Assembly: GCA_014729375.1 (NCBI GenBank)
Contig: WJKA01000082.1
Span: 1 to 5,610 of the forward strand
Direction of reading: 5' to 3'
DNA length: 5,610 nt
Source: Chitinivibrionales bacterium
GTDB lineage: Bacteria > Fibrobacterota > Chitinivibrionia > Chitinivibrionales > WJKA01
The notes below the pieces were generated by a model, which worked only from the letters and a program-made list of their open reading frames with translations, was not told the origin of the DNA and made no database searches. Shown here piece after piece: positions 1-5,610 of the stretch (its first letter is position 1; each line of letters starts with the position of its first letter). Position numbers and translations under genes: made by a program.

Positions 1-501
1 CGGGGCTTCCCGGGGAGCATATTTTCCGGGACTTTTCTTTTTCCTGCCCAGACCGCGCATTTTCATCAAACCGACAACAAGAATAATTGCGCAGAGAATA
101 GCTATCCCGCCGATAACGACGATGATCCAGTCAAAAGGATTCCTGGGCATCAGGGAGGCAAAAAAATTCTGATTTGATGCGGATTGCCCCATTTCTTCGG
201 CTTTTTGCTCGATGGTTGCCGGGTCAATGGCAAAGAGCCGCTTTTTCAGCCTGTCAATGGAATCTTTCAGGAGTGCGCTCTGTTTCTCGAGTTTCTCAAT
301 AGCGGCGCCTTCCCTCTTGCGCTTCTGCTTTTCAAGTTCGATGGAATCGAGCCGCGCGGTCAGCCGCTCCTTCACGCCGTGAAGGTCATCAGTGGCGAAA
401 CAGAACGATAAGAATAAAAAGAAAACAACACAGACACTATGAAATGAAGCGGGGGACCGTCCGTGCAAATAGACATAATTCGTTTTCATATTTAATTTCA
501 T
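1..501 (-). CDS. Membrane-anchored coiled-coil protein of unknown function (C-terminus cut by window edge)
   Basis: An open frame runs without a stop from an ATG at 501 to the window edge, giving 167 residues and no C-terminus. I do not recognise a family. Residues 22-36 are strongly hydrophobic (core VCVVFFLFLSFCFA) and end before TDD, which fits a signal peptide or a first membrane helix. Residues about 40-104 are highly charged and rich in Lys, Glu, Leu and Ile with heptad-like spacing (for example LDSIELEKQ, LLKDSIDRLKKRL), which suggests a coiled coil. A second hydrophobic segment at about 124-146 (starts DWIIVVIGGIAIL) is followed by a basic stretch (GLGRKKKS), so the tail should be cytoplasmic by the positive-inside rule and the coiled coil periplasmic. 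The start is uncertain: ATG 501 and the in-frame ATG at 489 both lack a clear Shine-Dalgarno sequence. The gene diverges from the FHA operon. That this frame is coding is well supported by the domain order; a role such as envelope tether is only a guess. Confidence 0.75.
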   Translation of the reverse strand, partial: MKLNMKTNYVYLHGRSPASFHSVCVVFFLFLSFCFATDDLHGVKERLTARLDSIELEKQKRKREGAAIEKLEKQSALLKDSIDRLKKRLFAIDPATIEQKAEEMGQSASNQNFFASLMPRNPFDWIIVVIGGIAILCAIILVVGLMKMRGLGRKKKSPGKYAPREAP

Positions 502-506
502 AGTGT
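434..506. repeat. Perfect 12-bp inverted repeat spanning the start codon of the left-hand gene
   Basis: ACACTATGAAAT at 434-445 is the exact reverse complement of ATTTCATAGTGT at 495-506, with a 49-nt interval. On the - strand transcript the first arm contains the putative ATG (501-499) and the second lies about 50 nt into the coding sequence. Folding would bury the ATG in a 12-bp stem and leave the alternative ATG (489) in the loop. The arms do not extend further. A perfect 12-bp match this close together is unlikely by chance, but function is inferred: it could be an RNA hairpin controlling translation, a pair of operator sites, or a coincidence of coding sequence. Confidence 0.6.
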
Positions 507-627
507 TATACAAAAAATATCATATACGCGCATCAGGTTCCAGGAATTTCTGCATATTATTAGAAAATATGTGCTCATGGAGTTTTTCACCATGCCAGAG
601 CGGGCCCTCCCGGATTTGTCACAAGTA

Positions 628-656
628 TTGCAAGCTGCTTTTCAACTATATATAAT
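628..656 (+). promoter_or_regulatory. Candidate sigma70-type promoter for the FHA-phosphoesterase operon
   Basis: TTGCAA at 628-633 (4 of 6 matches to TTGACA) is followed, after exactly 17 nt, by TATAAT at 651-656 (perfect -10 consensus). It points toward the FHA gene. Transcription would start near 663, leaving a leader of about 145 nt before the ATG at 810. The AT-richness makes chance -10 matches likely, but a perfect hexamer at optimal spacing is the best match in the spacer. Confidence 0.5.
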
Positions 657-667
657 TATACATTGTA

Positions 668-696
668 TTAATAATATCGACAGTTTATCATATAAT
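668..696 (+). promoter_or_regulatory. Second, weaker promoter candidate
   Basis: TTAATA at 668-673 (4 of 6 matches) and TATAAT at 691-696 are separated by 17 nt, in the same direction as the first candidate and about 40 bp downstream of it. It could be a tandem promoter or a chance match in AT-rich DNA. Confidence 0.3.
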
Positions 697-699
697 TTG

Positions 700-714
700 A
701 TTATTGTGAATAAT
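700..714. promoter_or_regulatory. Short dyad ATTATT-GTG-AATAAT, possible operator
   Basis: Perfect 6-bp arms flank a GTG spacer just downstream of the two promoter candidates, where a repressor site would fall. It does not match the FNR or CRP consensus. In DNA this AT-rich such a dyad can arise by chance. Confidence 0.2.
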
Positions 715-791
715 TTGTCGCACCATTATGCTGTTGAAATTATTTATATTAATTAATTATTCGGTTTGTGGTATGCAACAAACAGCGGATT

Positions 792-798
792 AAGGCGG
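792..798 (+). promoter_or_regulatory. Ribosome binding site that decides the FHA start
   Basis: AAGGCGG lies 8 nt before GTG 807 and 11 nt before ATG 810. The frame stays open upstream to a GTG at 768, but that start has no Shine-Dalgarno sequence before it. Beginning at 810 puts the first beta-strand of the FHA fold right at the N-terminus, as is usual in this family. Confidence 0.5.
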
Positions 799-809
799 AA
801 AAAATAGTG

Positions 810-1625
810 ATGGCGGATTTTGTCCTCTTGTTCGATGACCAGCATCTGAAAACATATTCCATTCAGGAGCCGGTCATAACTATCGGGCGTCTTCCTGAAA
901 ACACAATTGCCATAGTTAATATGGGCGTTTCACGAAGGCATGCGCGGATCGAGAGAGAGGCAACAGGCAATTATACCATAACCGATCTGAACTCCCTTAA
1001 CGGAACGCTCGTGAACAACACCAGAGTAACCAAAGGCCCGCTGAGTGTCGGCGATAAAATATTAATCGGTAAATACACTATTGTTTTCAAAGACGATGGT
1101 AATGCGTCTCCGGACATACCTGCGGAAAAGAACCCTGAGGAAACAGAACAGGTATCCGATTTTGTTCTTGAGCCGACAATCAGGTCTGCTGCAGGCGCGC
1201 ACGAAAGAGGACCCGCCGGCGGCGAGGCCGGCCCCGGAGCGTTTCCGCAAGCACCTCGGTCCCCCACCCCCGCTGTCACCGGGCTCCCGGAAGAAAGTGC
1301 TCAACCCGACGAACCGGTACGCGGCGACGAAAAGGCGATCAACTGTCCCGTATTGATAGAAACAACTAAACATGTGGTCTATCGACTCGACAAAGAAAAT
1401 TTTACTCTTGGTAATTCCGAAGACGACGACATTTTCGTTGACGGTCTTTTTATTGAAGAAGCGATTGTTGAAATAGAAAAAAAAGATGATGGATACTGGC
1501 TGATAAACAAAAAATTGCTCGGAAAAACCAAAGTCAACGGCAGTAAAGTAAAAAACCATCTTCTCATGCACAAAGACAGAATAGAAATTGGATCCAGTAC
1601 CTTTCGATATATGGAAAACGAATAG
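810..1625 (+). CDS. FHA-domain protein with a second, degenerate FHA-like domain
   Basis: A 271-residue protein, predicted cytoplasmic (no signal or membrane segment). FHA domains are phosphothreonine-peptide readers. The N-terminal domain (about 3-95) has every hallmark: ITIGR with Gly26 and Arg27, GVSRRH giving Ser41 and His44, DLNSLNGT giving Asn64, Gly65 and Thr66, then GD-x-I-x-IG and YTIVF. Residues about 100-176 form a disordered acidic, Pro/Ala/Gly-rich linker. The C-terminal part (about 180-271) follows the same fold pattern (FTLGNSEDDDIFVDG, KTKVNGSKV, DRIEIGSSTFRYM), but the binding residues are gone: Asn202 for Arg, Glu216 for Ser, Ile219 for His, Gly238 for Asn. It therefore probably does not bind phosphothreonine and may serve dimerisation or partner binding. 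The stop lies 4 nt before the metallophosphoesterase start, so the two are probably co-transcribed and translationally coupled. Start alternatives are GTG 807 and GTG 768. Its target and the partner kinase are not in view. Confidence 0.92.
   Translation: MADFVLLFDDQHLKTYSIQEPVITIGRLPENTIAIVNMGVSRRHARIEREATGNYTITDLNSLNGTLVNNTRVTKGPLSVGDKILIGKYTIVFKDDGNASPDIPAEKNPEETEQVSDFVLEPTIRSAAGAHERGPAGGEAGPGAFPQAPRSPTPAVTGLPEESAQPDEPVRGDEKAINCPVLIETTKHVVYRLDKENFTLGNSEDDDIFVDGLFIEEAIVEIEKKDDGYWLINKKLLGKTKVNGSKVKNHLLMHKDRIEIGSSTFRYMENE
1185..1337 (+). other. GC-rich linker segment inside the FHA gene
   Basis: By hand count this segment is about 71% G+C (109 of 153 bases), in sharp contrast to the A-rich coding sequence on both sides. 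It encodes residues about 126-176, dominated by Pro, Ala, Gly and Glu. The frame continues through it into the second FHA-like domain, so it is not a frameshift. It fits a disordered tether between two folded domains, possibly expanded by slippage or acquired separately. Confidence 0.7.
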
Positions 1626-1629
1626 ATAC

Positions 1630-2364
1630 ATGCGTCTTGCAATAATTTCCGATATTCACGCCAATCTTGAAGCCCTTGAGGCTGTGTTCGAAGATATCGA
1701 ACATCAGGATGTCGATGAGACGATCTGTCTTGGAGATGTAGTAGGATATGCGGCAGACCCGAACAAATGCATCGAGCTGATGAAAGCCTGTTGTCCTTTG
1801 ACCCTGCTGGGCAACCATGATGCAGCGGCCATCGGTATGTTGTCAACGGTCAATTTCAATGTGCATGCACGGATCGCCGTAGAATGGACATCCGATAACC
1901 TGTCGAATGAGTCAAAGTCGTTCCTGCATGTCCTTCCCCTTAAAAAGGTGCGCTATTCGCAGTCGTTTGTGCATTCAACTCCCTATGAGCCGAATATGTG
2001 GCATTACATAACCTCACTTGAGGAAGCTGCGTATAATTTCAGGTTTTTCGACACTGATTTCTGCTTTATCGGCCACACCCACATTCCACTTATCATAGTT
2101 GTCAACAATCGGAACGAGCTGTATGTTCATCAGGATACGCGGATAAATCTGGGCGAAATTCCCGATGCGCGCCTGCTGATAAATGTCGGCAGTATCGGGC
2201 AGCCACGCGATCACGATCCCCGATCCTGCTACGGCATCCTGGATACTGAGGAAGGTTATTTTACTTTCCGGAGGGTCGAGTATGATATCAAGCGGTGCCA
2301 GGAAAAAATGAGAGCTATCAAAATGCCCGAATTTCTTATCACGCGTCTTGAAAAAGGACAATGA
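1630..2364 (+). CDS. Calcineurin-like metallophosphoesterase (YfcE/MJ0912-like group)
   Basis: A 244-residue soluble enzyme of the binuclear-metal phosphoesterase superfamily, which hydrolyses phosphomonoesters or phosphodiesters. All expected ligands are present: SDIH (Asp8, His10), GDVVGY (Asp36), GNHD (Asn62, His63), FVHSTP (His115) and GHTH (His149, His151). The later NVGSIGQPRD (about 185-194) is typical of the small bacterial and archaeal COG0639/COG0622-type members. The length is normal for the group. ATG 1630 was chosen because it places the first beta-strand (RLAIISDIH) at the N-terminus; an upstream in-frame TTG at 1588 would overlap the FHA gene. The gap from the FHA stop is 4 nt with only a weak GGAA upstream, which favours translational coupling. 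The substrate cannot be told from sequence: a phosphoprotein, a cyclic nucleotide and a small phosphoester are all possible. The FHA neighbour makes a protein-phosphatase or signalling role attractive but unproven. Confidence 0.93.
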   Translation: MRLAIISDIHANLEALEAVFEDIEHQDVDETICLGDVVGYAADPNKCIELMKACCPLTLLGNHDAAAIGMLSTVNFNVHARIAVEWTSDNLSNESKSFLHVLPLKKVRYSQSFVHSTPYEPNMWHYITSLEEAAYNFRFFDTDFCFIGHTHIPLIIVVNNRNELYVHQDTRINLGEIPDARLLINVGSIGQPRDHDPRSCYGILDTEEGYFTFRRVEYDIKRCQEKMRAIKMPEFLITRLEKGQ

Positions 2365-2392
2365 TTCCGGCCCGTCTCCGGTCTTTCTGTAT

Positions 2393-5300
2393 TTATCCCG
2401 TACTGAGCACGTTCTGCCGGCTTGTGGTACCGGCATGTCCAAGCTTTGCATGCATTCGTTCTACCTGAAGCGCAAATGCTTCAATACGCGCTTCAACGAT
2501 TTGAGGGAAAGGATTACCGTCCGATTCAACCGAAAGAAACGGTAATTTCGTGACGGCGCGATATTCTTCAGGATGGTGGCCGTTATCGGCATTCCGGTCG
2601 ATCTTCTGTTTTGTCGCCATAGTCGATTCCGCTGATAAAATCGATTCGATAACCCGTGTCGGCATGCAGGCAAACGGTCCGACCGAGACCGCCCCCTGGA
2701 CCGAATGGAGTATGTCTTTGAAAAATGCGCCGGCAACGATAATCGATTCTCCGGTAAAGCGGAGGTCGAAAAACTGTTTTCCGTACCGCAGGATTTTTTT
2801 CATGTCAACCAGCTCGTACTCATACAGGTTTGACCGCGACAGGATTTTCTTGATCTTTCGCTCGTATCCATGCTGCAGAATCCGTTTTGCATAAAATTCT
2901 ATTGTGCCTTTTGTATCGAATTCCGGATCATAAACGTCATACTTGACCATATAATCGATGTAGCGGAGCCATTCGAAAATATGGGCCCGTTTGACAATGA
3001 TTCCGCGTTGTGCGAGACGGTTAATCAGGTCCCGGCATGCAAAATAATCCCGCCGGACAAATATTTCTCCCATCATGGCGACTTTTTTCGCGGATTGCAG
3101 GGGGTATTTCAGCGGTATTCCGGCAAGGCGGCGGGCGCTGTTTTCAAGCACGGAATACAACCCTTTCCCCTTCTGTTTTTCGAACACCGAGCAGATAGTG
3201 CTCCATTCATCATTGAACACGTCGAGGGCGCGTGCAGTATCGACAGCAAGGACGGACAACGCGCTTTTTATATCTTCCATTATATCGGCGACAATAATGC
3301 CTTTGAGCATATTGAGTGCCTCACGCATAGGAATACCGGCATAGCTGTTCTCTGTTGTCAAAGAGAGGAGTGCTACATTGCGAAGTTGTTGCTTTTCGAT
3401 AAGCCGTTTCAGGAACACGCTGTACTGGGTAAACCGGCAATTGCCGCCTGTTGTCGGCATGAAATATACCAGCAGTTCGGAATCGTTGGTGCGGGTATCA
3501 AGGTAGTGGAGCAGCCCTCCTGTGGTTAGCTGCAGGGGAAGGCACTCCTTGCAGGAGCTGTGTGCGCGACCGATTTTCAGGATATTGAAATCATACACCG
3601 GCAGCGCGGTGGTTTGTATCCCCCCGCCCCTGAACGCAGCGGCAAGAATCTCTGATGTCAAGGCGCCCATTGACGGCAGCACCAGGTGTACCCGGGGATC
3701 ATACAAACTGACTGTTTCTCCTTCGGATGTACTGTAGGCGGGGCCGCCTTTTTCCGCGCGGACAACAGCCGGGGTAAAACTGCTTTTTGTATTGGCCGGG
3801 GTTCCCAGACGGCGATACCGCTCTACAATATCGAGGAAAGCTTCGATCCGTGTATTCACGCCGGCATCGGCGGTGTGGCTGTCAAGCTCCAGAGTCAGTG
3901 ACGGTTTTGTTCCCATTATTTCTCTGAAATAGCCCAGGAGGAACGAGTCCGGGCCGCAACTGAAATTGGTAATGTAGGCGCCGTACAACTGCGGGTGCTT
4001 CTTGACATATTCGGCAGCTTTCCACAGGTTCTGGCCCATCGCCCAGCTCATGTTTTCATCACAATACTCGTTTTCAAATGGCAAAAAATCCCAGGGAATA
4101 ATGTGAATGCCGCGTGAAGCAAACTTTGTGGGTATGGCAAGATTGGCTTCACGAGCAAATGCATTGTATGGTCTGCCGAAAAGCACGATTGCAAAACGCT
4201 CCTTTTCTTTTTCCATCGTTTCCAGAATATGTGCGCCGGCCTTTTTTATTCGTGTATCCACAGAACGCTGCAGTGCCACGGCCCCGCGCCAGGCATCGAT
4301 TCCTTTTTGCCCTGAATGTCCCAGCGATTGCGCAATCTCCGCGCATACACGTTCCTGACTCTCATACCCCTGCGAAAAATTGAATACCGGTTTTACAAGG
4401 CGTGCCCGGTACGAAACATCCTTGAATGCAGTCTCAAGCCAGTACGCTTCACTCTGGAGCAGAACGCAGGTGCACTGGTGTTCTTTCCTGTAACTGACAC
4501 TGTTGTCGACATGAAGCTCCAGTATCCGGGGAATGAAAATATAGTCAAGGTCCTTTTTTATCAGATTCGAAAAGCATCCGTGGGAAATTTCTCCGGGGTA
4601 GCAGAATGATGACCGTTTGCGCTTGATGCCCTCGGGATCAACAGCATCGGAAAGGACCACCTCATAGCCGAGCCCGGTAAAGAATGAAGAGAACAATGGA
4701 AAGAGTGAATTTGTCAGATAGCTCCTGCTGACACCGATTTTTTTCCTGTTGGGCCCTCCGGGGCTGGCGGGGACCACGGGATGATTAAAATTCATTGTTT
4801 CGCGCGCTTTGACATGGTCGAATGTTGCAGCATCGTGAGTAATATGATGAACAAGGTTATAATACCGGTCGCAGGCCCCGCCGAACGGATATTTTTTTCC
4901 GTTAATGATCATGATATTTATTTCACAGGCGCGGTCGCATTTTTCTTTGCCTCCCCTGCAGGTAAATGTTTTTCCGTATGCAACGTCTCGTGTGGCAAGT
5001 TCATTCAGGTCGAATTCTTTTTTCTCCGCCAGCCCGTTTTCCAGCCGGTTTTTGAGTTCGAGAGCCACGCCGAATGCACCGATAAGACCGGGGTTCGGCG
5101 GAACAATAATCTTTCGTCCGATCAGGTTTGCCATGGCAAGCGGCACTGCCCTGTTGTAACACACGCCCCCCTGCATGAAAATCTTACTCCCCACCCGTCG
5201 CTGGCCTTTCACCCGGTTTACATAATTCATGCAGATCGAATAGACCAGTCCAGCGACAATATCTTCTTTCCGGATCCCTTCATGGGTGGCGGTTTTAATA

Positions 5301-5610
5301 TCCGAGCTGATAAAAGCGGCGCACTGGTCATTGAAATTCGGCGGCGATTCTCCTTTGACAGCGACATCCTGTATCTTTTTGTAATTGATTCCCAGGCTTT
5401 CCTGCGCCGCTTCTTCAAGAAACGAGCCGGTCCCGGCCGAACAGGCTTCATTCATAGCATAATCCGAGGGAACCCCGTTTGTCAAAAACGTATATTTGGC
5501 ATCCTGGCCCCCGATTTCGAAAATCGTATCGGCCTCTTTGTCGAAATATGCCGCTCCTGTTGCATGAGCGATTATTTCATTGATAATTGCATCGGTTGTT
5601 GCGTGAAGTC
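2393..5610 (-). CDS. Giant acyl-CoA dehydratase activase fusion: BcrA/BadF-type ATPase + DUF2229 + HgdB-like module (N-terminus outside window)
   Basis: The frame runs from the TAA at 2395-2393 past the window edge: 1071 complete codons are visible (residue 1 = codon at 5608). The true start is outside; the internal TTG at 5485 is not it, because the ATPase motif EIGGQDAK (31-38) lies upstream. Residues 1-180 are the C-terminal half of an ASKHA ATPase like HgdC: EACSAGTGSFLE with Cys56, FNDQCAAF with Cys96, and GGVCYNRA (about 147-154). The two cysteines are 40 residues apart, as with the [4Fe-4S] ligands of HgdC. A Cys-rich linker follows (Cys217, 224, 228; GGACDRY with Cys246). DUF2229 begins near 289 and includes FCYPGE (Cys336), FGRPY (about 477-481), NFSCGPDSF (Cys551) and DSHTADAG. 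After a low-complexity linker (about 600-636) comes an HgdB-like module with SCKECLP (Cys686, Cys689), GGNC (Cys724) and PFACMP (Cys981). Known relatives are usually about 1400 residues with tandem ATPase domains, so roughly 350 may be missing. The family injects low-potential electrons into an iron-sulfur acceptor using ATP; the physiological substrate here is unknown. The gene is convergent with the phosphoesterase gene, with a 28-bp gap and no clear terminator. Confidence 0.95.
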   Translation of the reverse strand, partial: LHATTDAIINEIIAHATGAAYFDKEADTIFEIGGQDAKYTFLTNGVPSDYAMNEACSAGTGSFLEEAAQESLGINYKKIQDVAVKGESPPNFNDQCAAFISSDIKTATHEGIRKEDIVAGLVYSICMNYVNRVKGQRRVGSKIFMQGGVCYNRAVPLAMANLIGRKIIVPPNPGLIGAFGVALELKNRLENGLAEKKEFDLNELATRDVAYGKTFTCRGGKEKCDRACEINIMIINGKKYPFGGACDRYYNLVHHITHDAATFDHVKARETMNFNHPVVPASPGGPNRKKIGVSRSYLTNSLFPLFSSFFTGLGYEVVLSDAVDPEGIKRKRSSFCYPGEISHGCFSNLIKKDLDYIFIPRILELHVDNSVSYRKEHQCTCVLLQSEAYWLETAFKDVSYRARLVKPVFNFSQGYESQERVCAEIAQSLGHSGQKGIDAWRGAVALQRSVDTRIKKAGAHILETMEKEKERFAIVLFGRPYNAFAREANLAIPTKFASRGIHIIPWDFLPFENEYCDENMSWAMGQNLWKAAEYVKKHPQLYGAYITNFSCGPDSFLLGYFREIMGTKPSLTLELDSHTADAGVNTRIEAFLDIVERYRRLGTPANTKSSFTPAVVRAEKGGPAYSTSEGETVSLYDPRVHLVLPSMGALTSEILAAAFRGGGIQTTALPVYDFNILKIGRAHSSCKECLPLQLTTGGLLHYLDTRTNDSELLVYFMPTTGGNCRFTQYSVFLKRLIEKQQLRNVALLSLTTENSYAGIPMREALNMLKGIIVADIMEDIKSALSVLAVDTARALDVFNDEWSTICSVFEKQKGKGLYSVLENSARRLAGIPLKYPLQSAKKVAMMGEIFVRRDYFACRDLINRLAQRGIIVKRAHIFEWLRYIDYMVKYDVYDPEFDTKGTIEFYAKRILQHGYERKIKKILSRSNLYEYELVDMKKILRYGKQFFDLRFTGESIIVAGAFFKDILHSVQGAVSVGPFACMPTRVIESILSAESTMATKQKIDRNADNGHHPEEYRAVTKLPFLSVESDGNPFPQIVEARIEAFALQVERMHAKLGHAGTTSRQNVLSTG

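Larger units (their letters stand above)
502..806. other. Divergent AT-rich intergenic region
   Basis: This spacer of about 305 bp separates the leftward membrane-protein gene from the rightward FHA operon. It is much more AT-rich than the flanking genes, most of all from about 640 to 762. It contains two candidate rightward promoters and a short dyad, listed separately. A GC-rich patch at about 599-613 (CGGGCCCTCCCGG) interrupts the AT-rich sequence but makes only a 4-bp stem. For the leftward gene I see only a TATGAT-like element about 20 bp upstream of ATG 501, without a convincing -35 partner. No convincing gene is present. Confidence 0.7.

Noticed and set aside
184..411. A 75-codon + strand open frame near the left edge
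   Set aside because: It is antisense to the coiled-coil region of the leftward membrane protein, whose frame has a coherent domain order over 167 codons.
697..717. An FNR- or CRP-type site
   Set aside because: A TTGAT half-site is present, but no matching ATCAA half lies at the right spacing, and the TGTGA element lacks its TCACA partner.
571..756. A 61-codon open frame on the + strand in the intergenic spacer
   Set aside because: It starts at GTG with no ribosome binding site, spans the promoter candidates, has a composition that simply reflects AT-rich DNA (runs of Ile, Asn, Tyr) and shows no recognisable motif.
1588..1629. An extended N-terminus for the phosphoesterase from TTG 1588
   Set aside because: It would add 14 residues before the conserved first beta-strand and overlap the FHA coding sequence; ATG 1630 fits the family better.
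1062..1631. A 189-codon - strand open frame opposite the FHA gene
   Set aside because: It is antisense to two FHA-like domains and to the linker, and its Phe-rich composition is what the complement of A-rich Lys/Glu codons gives.
2365..2392. A bidirectional terminator between the convergent genes
   Set aside because: Only a 4-bp CCGG/CCGG stem (2368-2371 with 2378-2381, 6-nt loop range) and a broken T-run are present. That is too weak to call an intrinsic terminator in either direction.
2415..2435. Hairpin TGCCGG, 9-nt loop, CCGGCA
   Set aside because: It lies inside the last codons of the fusion gene and has no T-run on either side. A 6-bp stem of this kind is expected by chance and from codon use.
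2870..3529. A 219-codon + strand open frame inside the fusion gene
   Set aside because: It is antisense to the HgdB-like module, whose reading has conserved cysteine and glycine motifs. The + strand reading shows no family pattern.

Overview
The window carries four genes. Two face inward from the left half on the + strand, and two lie on the - strand at either end, both cut by the window edges. Base composition is moderate, with a clearly AT-rich intergenic stretch (502-806). No rRNA, tRNA, CRISPR array, insertion sequence or phage gene is visible. The large right-hand gene belongs to the oxygen-sensitive ATP-driven iron-sulfur activase/dehydratase superfamily, so the host is probably an anaerobe. 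The left-hand gene encodes an exported membrane protein. FHA proteins and this class of metallophosphoesterase are common in Gram-negative anaerobic lineages such as Deltaproteobacteria, spirochaetes and the Fibrobacterota/Chitinispirillia group. The lineage cannot be fixed from this sequence, and the last group is only an impression.

Layout. 1-501 (- strand, C-terminus missing): a protein with an N-terminal signal-like segment, a charged coiled coil, a transmembrane helix and a basic tail; function unknown. Its start codon sits in one arm of a perfect 12-bp inverted repeat (434-445 / 495-506). 502-806: divergent AT-rich spacer with a good sigma70-type promoter candidate (628-656) reading rightward. 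810-1625 (+): an FHA protein with a canonical N-terminal phosphothreonine-binding domain, a GC-rich Pro/Ala/Gly linker and a degenerate second FHA-like domain. 1630-2364 (+): a calcineurin-like metallophosphoesterase with all its metal ligands, beginning 4 nt after the FHA stop codon and so almost certainly in the same operon. 2393-5610 (- strand, N-terminus missing): 1071 visible residues of a giant fusion protein. It joins a BadF/BadG/BcrA/BcrD-type ATPase activase, a cysteine-rich linker, a DUF2229 domain and a module resembling the HgdB/D-component of 2-hydroxyacyl-CoA dehydratase.

How they might work together. The FHA-phosphoesterase pair looks like a small phospho-signalling unit: one protein reads phosphothreonine and the other hydrolyses a phosphoester. 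Its partner kinase is not in the window. The fusion protein is convergent with this operon, with a 28-bp gap, and is probably transcribed independently. It has the elements of an ATP-driven low-potential electron injector and its acceptor on one chain, but its substrate is unknown. The most interesting points are this fusion with its two C-x-P-x5-G modules, the FHA-phosphoesterase coupling, and the start-codon hairpin in the left-hand gene.
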